Assembly (NCBI GenBank): GCA_947044405.1
Contig: CAMRHE010000157.1
Location: 4,478,501-4,542,500, forward strand
Direction of reading: 5' to 3'
DNA: 64,000 bases
Origin: Leptodactylus fallax
Taxonomy: Eukaryota > Chordata > Amphibia > Anura > Leptodactylidae
Under the pieces are notes generated by a model, which was given only the letters and a program-made list of their open reading frames with translations, made no database searches and had not been told where the DNA came from. Below, piece after piece: positions 56,411 to 64,000 of the stretch. The position numbers and the translations under genes are program-made. Within the stretch, counting starts at the first letter, position 1. Each line of letters opens with the position of its first letter.

Positions 56411-56415
56411 CTCTT

Positions 56416-56832
56416 TGGGTGGATTCACACTTGCGGCGGCACTTTGTCCGCCGCAAATCCGACCTAAATGTCCGAAAACTGGATAGGCACTGGATAGGGA
56501 AAGGTTTGCGACGCTTTGTTTAAAACCCCATTCACTTGAATGGGTCTTTAAAGCAATGTGTGGGTGTGCGCTTACACCCTCTGAGCCGCGAAGCCGTTTT
56601 TTTTTCGTCAGAAACAAAGTCGGACATGCAGGACTTTGTTTCAGATGAAAAAAACTGGCTTCGTGCCGCAGAGGGTGTAAGCGCACACCCGCGCATTGCT
56701 TTAAAAACCTATTCAAGTGAATGGGGTTTTAAGCAAAGCGTCGCAAACCTTTCCCTATCCAGTGCCTATCCAGTTTTCTGACATTTTGGTCGGATTCGCG
56801 GTGGACGGAGTGCCGCCGCAAGTGTGAACCCA
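56416..56832. mobile_element. Long palindromic MITE with CTCTT duplication
   Basis: 417 bp forming almost one continuous hairpin. TGGGTGGATTCACACTTGCG pairs with CGCAAGTGTGAACCCA, and TTTGCGACGCTTTG pairs with CAAAGCGTCGCAAA. The centre AACAAAGTCGGACATGCAGG, GACTTTGTTT lies at ~56624. CTCTT occurs immediately outside both ends (56411-56415, 56833-56837), a likely target duplication. Non-coding, although both strands give frames of 80-110 codons. Confidence 0.85.
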
Positions 56833-56837
56833 CTCTT

Positions 56838-57740
56838 AGAAGCTGGAAAAGAATAAAGATTAGGCTGAAGGTAAAATGTATCAAAAGTAGAATGAAGAAA
56901 CAAAGGAGAGCACCAGAGGTTGACAGCTGATATCTGACAGATATGGGCAATCTTTTTTATATCTCGAATAAACAAGCTGAGCATACGATATATGTATATT
57001 GAGAGAAAAAGAAAGAGACCCAGAGAGAGACTCAGTAAACAACTCGAACTTATCTGTATCAACAAAATAAGAGGTAAAAGTTTTGTCTGAAAAGTTAGAG
57101 ATAAGCCGTGGAGATTTTCACAGTGTTCTGTATCAGTAAAGGAATAGCTCTTTACTCTTTAATGTGAGGAAACATCATTTCTTAAGTTCTGTCGTTTCCC
57201 TAGATACAGCCAAGGAGCTTAGACGTCAAGCTGCTATTTAAGATCTCTCTTACAATGTCATAGATATAGATCCCCAAAGCTTTTTACTACTAGTATTTAA
57301 CTATTAAATTAATTTTATATATATATAGATTTTTTTGTTAACAAATAACAATATGTTTCTATAAAGTTACACAAATGTTTTTTTTTCCATTGACTCAAGT
57401 TTGTCTGTGTTGTATATAATGCAGATGTGTGCTCAGTGGCCCAGAACCCATTCTAGTCACCTATTCATAGCTGCATAGCAAAGATCAAATTGGGCCCTCA
57501 TTATGGTGTGAAGGTTTTGCCACCCAGGTCCACCCTAGTGTATGCTTTTCACTTTCCATGACTCTAAGGCCAAATCCCCCACCCATGGCAGTTTCCCTAA
57601 AGAGGTGAGTCCTGCATAAATTCTAACTAGCAAAGTAACACAGTACAAATGATTGTCATTGTCACTCAATATGCAGCTCAGCCCATACATATTAGAGCAA
57701 AGTTGATTGAACCCAACTCCAACACTACTACAGTGCATTA
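56838..57740. other. Non-coding, no recognised feature
   Basis: No gene seen. Contains a purine-rich GAGAGA stretch near 57001-57035. Confidence 0.4.
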
Positions 57741-57744
57741 TAGA

Positions 57745-57913
57745 TAGGGCTCACAGTCTAAATTCCCTATCAGTATGTTCTGGGAGGAAATCTCACACAA
57801 ACATAGGGACGAAAATACAAACTCTTTGCAGATATTGTCCTTGTTCAGATTCAAACCAAGGACTCCAGCCCTGCAAGGTTACCATACTAACCACTGAGCC
57901 ATCATCCTGCCCC
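57745..57913 (-). repeat. tRNA-derived SINE
   Basis: On the - strand: GGATGATGGCTCAGTGGTTA (box A region), CTTGCAGGGCTGGAGTCC, then GGTTTGAATC (box B), giving an internal RNA polymerase III promoter. The SINE body follows (AAGAGTTTGTATTTTCGTCC, TTTCCTCCCAGAACATACTG, GGGAATTTAGACTGTGAGCC). The LINE-like 3' tail is missing here but is found at 17037 and 5217. The A and B boxes are slightly mutated. Confidence 0.85.
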
Positions 57914-58125
57914 AAGTATGGCAGAATCCAGACTTCCCTAACAGATGATTTGGGGAGAAAGAAGGATGGAAGATTTCTGGCAGCAGATTACTCTCCTCTC
58001 TCCACTGACAGCATATGCACACTGGTCTGAGTATGCATGTGTTTGAAAGGGCTTGGGAGAAATAGCTGTCAGGTGAATGAGTGTTTTGATGACAGCTAGT
58101 AGAATGTATGGCCACCTTAAGTGCC
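57914..58125 (-). repeat. Dispersed repeat (GGTGGCCATACATTC)
   Basis: In reverse sense it starts AAGGTGGCCATACATTCTAC and ends near CTGTTAGGGAAGTCTGG. Same family as 41014-41300 and the repeat split by Tc1 element 2. The SINE adjoins its end. Confidence 0.5.
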
Positions 58126-59100
58126 AGGATGACACATACTCAATATGTGCAGACCTCTGAACATCATGCTTTGCATTTTCTTTGTAACTTGCTATGAAAA
58201 ACAATGAACACAGCCATCTGTAATTTTCCACACTGCCATTGTGGTCATTAATCTCTTAAGGGCATGGCATCTTAATGTTACAAGTCACAATGGGTAGTGG
58301 AAGGACACACATAATGAGTAGTAGAAAGACACATACAGTGAGGCAGAATACATTGGAGAGTAAGTATTAGGCAAAGATTAATATTGAACGAATCATTTTA
58401 ATTATTCATAAAGCAGGCACTGAATGCTTTTCAAGGTAAGTGTTTGGAATCTAATCCTTCTTTCAGGAGGGAGGGGGGACATTGGACGGAGTTACATGAA
58501 TCACGGCTAATTGCATTTTTATTCATGAGGCTCCTAAAGAACAGGTGACCTGTAGGAGACACAGGAAAGAATCAAGCTGACACCATTACAGATTACTTTG
58601 GTAATAAATTCCAAATTTAGGAGTCTGTGATCCATATCACAACATGTGAGATGACTACCCATATAATATATAATATTTGGACTGCTAGTATGCTATATAT
58701 TTGCTTATGTGTAAAATATGTGACATTTTTCATAAATATTTTTATGAGGCTGTTTGGTAACTAGTTGCATGTTTACATTCATCCCACAGCTTAGAACCAG
58801 ATCTCATGGTCAGAACCTCCCGGAGGTCCAGTACCTAAGGATCTCTGAAGAAAAAGGGACTACAGACAATTGCCCACTCTGCCAAACCCACAAACTGGCC
58901 CTGGTTGTGACTCCCTAGGTTGAGGAAGGACCAATGCTGCTTGTTATTACATGATAGCAGCACATTTGGAGCTTACTAAAGGAGTTGTCTGATTTAGAAA
59001 ATTAATTTTCAGGGACCTGATTTGGGCATTCTGAGATAACACTGGAGAATGCTTTAAAGAGGAGGTTTCACTAACTCCAACTCTTTACATCCTTTAATAG
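58126..59100. other. Non-coding, no recognised feature
   Basis: No coding or clear repeat signal by eye. Confidence 0.4.
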
Positions 59101-59109
59101 GTGCTGCTT

Positions 59110-60030
59110 AGATATGGGCAAACCTCACGAGATTAATTTCACTGAATATTTAAGAGGTTTGTCTCTTTGTTTTGGGGCAAACTTGTTCGACACAAACCGG
59201 AAGTGCTATTATTATTACACTGGGGTCTTCTCAAACCAAAGTGTATAATAATGCCACAACCCAGGTGGAGGGAACTTTAGGATGGGAGTAGTAGTAGCAG
59301 TAACAGCGTCACCAGATAGGCCGAGTGCCCTCAACCAGTCTCCCCAGTACACCCCCTAGGCTGGACACCAACGAGGGGGGCTTGCATGCTACATGGTGGT
59401 GGTAGTAGTTCCCCCAGGGCGCTTCCAGTTGGAGAGGGATCCACTCTTACCCTGAGCCGGTGTGATGGTGTTCGGAAGGGCCCTGATGATAAAGCAGGAA
59501 CGACTCAGGTGGCAGTGATACAGTGAAACAGGTTGAACTTTACTGTAGCAACTGTAACTGTAAACCTTGCAGCTTCCCGATGGGGGTAGTAGTGTCCCCA
59601 CTATTCAGCATGCCCAGACTTGGTATTGAGGGATGCCCAGATCTGATAAGGCTTTAAGTGCCGTGTACTCCACTCCAACAACTCTCTCTGAATCTTAGCC
59701 ACAGCCAGCAAGTAGTTCTGGCTCTTTGGTTCTCTTCCAGCCTCTGGCTGACGTCATATGCACTAGGGTCACCACTGAGGCCTGTCATTGGACCTCAGCA
59801 GTCATGTGGAGTGTACCAATAGCAAGAGGCAAGAGGCTTGAAGAACACCCGCCGAATGCCCAGGAGAGGTGAAGCAAGGTAAGTATAACTGTCTTTTATT
59901 TACTCACCTCCACCTGGGTCTCCACTTATTATAAGGAGACCCCAGAGTATAATAGGGTTTCATGGGTGACAAAACTTTTAGAAAAACTGGGTCAAATATG
60001 GTTCAGTCTGAAATAGTTTACTCATCCCTA
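59110..60030. repeat. Dispersed repeat with two hairpin copies
   Basis: Opens GGGCAAACCTCACGAGATTA. The hairpin at 59209-59252 (TTATTATTACACTGGGG...GTGTATAATAA) and a half-copy at 59928-59953 (GAGACCCCAGAGTATAATA) lie toward the two ends. Closes with AGTTTACTCATCCCTA. This looks like one ~900-bp family member, with other sequence between. Confidence 0.5.
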
Positions 60031-61760
60031 GCGCTGCCCCACTGATTCAAGCACAGTTTGCATTTTTACTGTCAGGTGGGCTGCTCCAGCTCAGGACTGC
60101 CCACCTTACACTGGAGGTCCCAACTAGCATATTGGCTGCTGAAAATAACAGCACTGATTGCTCAGAAATAACATCACCGATTGCTAGAGAAAAAATCCCA
60201 GCTGTGGCAGAATCAGTGGAGTGGCACCTGTCAGAGAATGCAAAGAGTTGTAGCTATTGTGAGGTGGTGAAACGTCCTCTTTAATGGAGTCCGCAGTCAG
60301 TGGCAAGGAAGATTGCCTCTAACTCTATAGGACCAAACACATCCAGGCATTACATAGACATCCCATTCACTGTCAAGTACAGCATGTAATGCATCATTTC
60401 CCCGGTGGTGCTGCAGGGAATGGAAAAACTTACTGGAGTTCCTAGCAACACAATGCAGTAAACATATTTTTGGGTGACCTTTCTAGTATAACTGATTAGA
60501 TTTCATAGGTTAATGATGACCATGAAACAATATGGGCAACGCAGAAGTAAATCAAATAACTAACAAATAATATACATCAATTCTGTCCAATTATTCATAT
60601 AAAGAAAATGATAAATTGTAAGGATAGACAATATTTCCCCTCCATGTGAGTGTGGTTTCTTTTCCTGCTGATAAACTCTCCAGATTCTTACAAATGACTA
60701 AAATATAGGAAAACTGTTATTTTATTATTTCTTTATTTTTTGGTTCTTATGCAAATCCTGGACATAACACTATAACAGTAACCTGCATTACGGGAGGTTA
60801 CTAAATACAGCTTTACAATATACACTAGTTATAAGTAACATCCACCTATACCAGTTTTCTTCTATGAAACCCTGGTGCTCCTTGAAATTTGGATAGGGAG
60901 TCATGTCCCCAGAGCACAACAATAGCACAGCAAATTGGTATAGTGTGGCTTGTCTGCAGGTGTTCATTTTATGTAAATGTGACTGTGTGAGATTTGGAGC
61001 TACAGAGTGCTGAATGTCAAGCATGGTATTTGTAAATTGTATATCTGAGCTATGCATATTAATGTGCCTTGACTGTATAATGGGTTTTCATAAGTATTAT
61101 TGTTTCATATCACATCTGAATCTACGAGCTTATGTTCTATATAGAAGCAGCATGTTTGTCACATAACCTTCCCCATTGCTAGACATGAGCTATAGACTGA
61201 CCTGTATAATAACACCTTCTCTTCATCCTAACAGCCCATTCACTAATTGAATATATGACTGATCAATAGGGACATAGTTACAGACTTAGACAGTCAATAT
61301 ATTTAAAAGGTTGGTTACAATTAGTACATCATAAAAAGGTGTTCCCAGCTCAGACATTAATGGCAGATCCACAAGACGTGGGACTCCCTTACAAGTGAAT
61401 GAAGAGAGATGGAGAGGAATCCCCATTGTGGAGATAGTTGTGCATCACAGAAATGGGACCTGCATTTATCAGACATTTTATTAAAAGCATTGCTTAGACC
61501 TTGGTAAGTTAAAGGACCACTAAACCCAGAATGCAAACAAATTAAAAAGAATAAACAATTCCCTATATGACTTGTTCTTATCTTTCTTGTTCTTCTTTTG
61601 TCATATATCATAATTATAGAGAATAAAAAAGAAATTAGAAAAGCAGCCATATTTTCTCCCCCCTGAGATGTGTTTAGGCTGCGAACTTTTTGTTTATACA
61701 GTGTGAATGGCCATTTTGTTGGATGGAATCCCCCAAGTAACTGATAGTAAGAAACAGTGA
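60031..61760. other. Non-coding, no recognised feature
   Basis: No gene recognised. The reverse frame running from the minisatellite into 61357 has no family motif. Confidence 0.4.
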
Positions 61761-62262
61761 CAGTGCCAATAGTACCAGCAGCAACTGTGCCAGCAGTAGT
61801 ATCAATAGTACCAGCAGCAACTGTGCCAGCAGTAGTACCAATAGTACCAGCAGCAACTGTGCCAGCAGTAGTACCAATAGTACCAGCAGCAACTGTGCCA
61901 GCAGTAGTTCCAATAGTACCAGCAGCAACTGTGCCAGCAGTAGTACCAATAGTGCCAGCAGCAACTGTGCCAGCAGTAGTACCAATAGTACCAGCAGCAA
62001 CTGTGCCAGCAGTAGTACCAATAGTGCCAGCAGCAACTGTGCCAGCAGTAGTACCAATAGTACCAGCAGAAACTGTTCCAGCAGTAGTACCAATAGTACC
62101 AGCAGCAACTGTGCCAGCAGTAGTACCAATAGTACCAGCAGCAACTGTGCCAGCAGTAGTTCCAATAGTACCAGCAGCAACTGTGCCAGCAGTAGTACCA
62201 ATAGTGCCAGCAGCAACTGTGCCAGCAGTAGTACCAATAGTACCAGCAGCAACTGTGCCAGC
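61761..62262. repeat. 36-bp minisatellite, ~14 copies
   Basis: A unit of AGTACCAGCAGCAACTGTGC and CAGCAGTAGTACCAAT repeats about 14 times with few substitutions (TACC/TGCC, one TTCC). The period is divisible by three, so several frames on both strands stay open across the array (for example VPAATVPAVVPI on + and GTVAAGTIGTTA on -). No start context, splice signals or flanking domain support coding. Confidence 0.93.
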
Positions 62263-62760
62263 CATAAAATACACACAGTGACACCAGCCAGCTGTACCTC
62301 ACTATAACTCAGTGCTGCTTCCCAGGGAGAGTCACCCAACTTTCCCAAACTGCTGAGTGTCAAATATGTGCAATTATCCTTTGCTAACTCCCCTCTTTCC
62401 TATACCCCTGTAATATTATGAATATTTACCTTTTAGGGGCTTTACTGGGTAACAACCAATGGATAGCAAAATCTAGGTAACAACCAATGGATAGGTATGG
62501 ATACTATATGTACAGTATATGTACTAAACAGTATGACATACCATGCCAGATTTGCTCAACAGGGTCCCGGGAATGGTGGGTAGCATACCAGGTAATGCTT
62601 TAATAGGTAATACTGAATGATAAATAAAATAATATAATATAAATCTAATCTCACTCCATCCTTCAGAGTTTGCCAGACTTCCCTTTTAGACTTCTGGAAA
62701 TATAGCATGCAAAGCTGTAATATCTCATTAATGGATGCTGATTTTTTTAAAGGAGTTCAA
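62263..62760. other. Non-coding; small direct duplication
   Basis: AACAACCAATGGATAG occurs twice (62452 and 62480). Nothing else recognised. Confidence 0.45.
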
Positions 62761-62829
62761 GCATCGTTCAAGTGTCATCTGAGTGCCTTTTGTGCTACAT
62801 TCCTTTCTATGGGGGAGCATCAGAACCTC

Positions 62830-63160
62830 CCTCAGACGGCCAAACCGCATCCACAGACGTGTGTGGTCCATGCTATTCACGGACAGCCCCACATCTTGCT
62901 CATTTGCGAGTGGTCTGCTGTCCGTGGTTGATCCACTCTTACGTCTGTGAAAAGCAGATCAACATGGATGTCATCCGTTTTTTCATTGATGTGATGTATC
63001 CGTGATCAGTGAAAAAACAATATTGCTTTGTTATGGACCTAAGGTCCGAAAAAATCAATGACGTCTGAATAAACACATTGAAATGAATGGTTATGTATGG
63101 CATCAGCAAAAAATGCGGACGCCACACAGACGTGATATGCAGACGTGTAAATAAGGCCTT
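62830..63160. mobile_element. Degraded fold-back MITE
   Basis: Words CAGACGTGTGTGGTCC on the left and GGACGCCACACAGACGTG on the right are partly complementary, and several GTCCG/CGGAC words lie between. In style it is a hAT-like palindromic element; boundaries are approximate. Confidence 0.4.
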
Positions 63161-63973
63161 TTATAACTTTTCTGTCTATAATGATTAAACTCATTAAAAA
63201 ATAAACTTTTGCCATGTTAAAAATTAGGATTGGTGGAAGTCTGGACTAGACTTTCAATATCGATAAAATCTAAGGGAAAGACAGTTGTAGCTTCATCGGC
63301 CATTTCTTTCATTTGTTGAGATGAACAAATCCTAATTATTTTCTATACTTTCTGGAGACTTTTCTTCCTTAGAACAGATCAAGTAACATTTTGTCATGCA
63401 CCATCTGGAGTAACATAATTTGTTGATGCAATAAGGATTGTCTGAAAGTGTCAGAAACTGACAAACATTGTGTTCTAACAAGCTGCTCGGTGAGTCAAAT
63501 GTTTCTTGGATCAAGGACATGTATATCCATGATAAAGAAACAGTGATCTCTTAGCCATTTTTAGACAACATCTGTGTGCATATTTTATTATTACTCTTGA
63601 AAATAAATGCTGCACATTGATCAACAGGACTTACCCCTGTAAAGGTTTAACATAATAAATACTATATATTCACCCAGTGCATGCAGTAGAGAGTCTACAC
63701 CCTGGTCTTGGTTTATCTTCTGCTGCATGCAAGCATGTCAGCCAATCAAAGGCTGAGAACCAAACAGAGCATATCTGCTCAGCCAATGATTGGCTGACTT
63801 GCTCTCATGCTGGCCAAAGGTCAGCAAAAGCAGGCACCCAAATGGAGACTCTCCACTGGATTCCCGATTGAACGGAGAGGTGAAAATATAGTGTATATTA
63901 ATTTAAACCTTTGCGGGGGGTAAAAAGAGACTTGGAATACCCCTTTAAACATGTTGTGGCATCATTCAGAATA

Positions 63974-64000
63974 TAGTAACATAGGTTGAATGAAGGTAAA
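63974..64000 (-). mobile_element. 3' tail of CR1-like LINE, runs off window
   Basis: In reverse sense: CCTTCATTCAACCTATGTTA, then CTATATTC. This parallels the tail CTTCATCCAACCTCATCTAC, TATGTAAC of the LINE at 47121-48011. If correct, a minus-strand copy extends beyond the window end. Confidence 0.4.

Noticed and set aside
61357..62363. Reverse frames of 305 and 229 codons and a forward frame of 174 codons
   Set aside because: All derive from the 36-bp minisatellite. Flanking residues show no family and the strands contradict each other.

Overview
This is vertebrate nuclear DNA, almost certainly from an anuran amphibian (frog or toad). The window holds one recognisable protein-coding gene: a gonadotropin-releasing hormone (GnRH) receptor with a C-terminal tail and non-mammalian features. 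Nearly everything else is transposable-element and simple-repeat sequence. The repeats fit a frog: a DIRS retrotransposon, Tc1-like transposons, TTAA-flanked and fold-back MITEs, a tRNA-derived SINE, and CR1/L2/L1-like LINE scraps.

Layout. 1-8020: degenerate minisatellite, TTAA-bounded repeats, a U6 snRNA pseudogene and a 180-bp tandem duplication. A splice acceptor lies 11 bases before the receptor ATG, so a non-coding first exon probably lies further upstream. 8021-26556: receptor gene on the + strand. Coding exons are 8032-8574, 22947-23151 and 26081-26556 (407 codons plus stop), with introns of 14.4 kb and 2.9 kb. Intron 1 carries a 31-bp minisatellite, three neighbouring TTAA MITEs, an LTR retrotransposon 3' end with an internal tandem duplication, two inverted copies of a Tc1-related MITE, fold-back elements and microsatellites.

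26557-36100: a decayed mariner/IS630-superfamily transposase remnant, a fold-back MITE, and two nearly complete Tc1-like transposons. The first (31842-33490) has an uninterrupted transposase and sits inside an older inverted repeat. The second (34175-35773) has one frameshift near the N-terminus. 36100-50400: MITEs, LINE fragments and microsatellites, with no gene recognised.

50398-55686: a DIRS element with complete terminal architecture (130-bp inverted terminal repeats and an internal complementary region) but frameshifted gag, RT/RNase H and tyrosine recombinase. 55690-64000: fold-back MITE, SINE, a 36-bp minisatellite, and the antisense start of a LINE at the window edge.

I found no gene cluster or new defence or metabolic system. 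The most unusual material is repeat biology: nested insertions, a recurring 18-bp-arm hairpin found at several sites, and a set of minisatellites sharing one core motif. All exon, domain and repeat calls are by eye; no database search was run.
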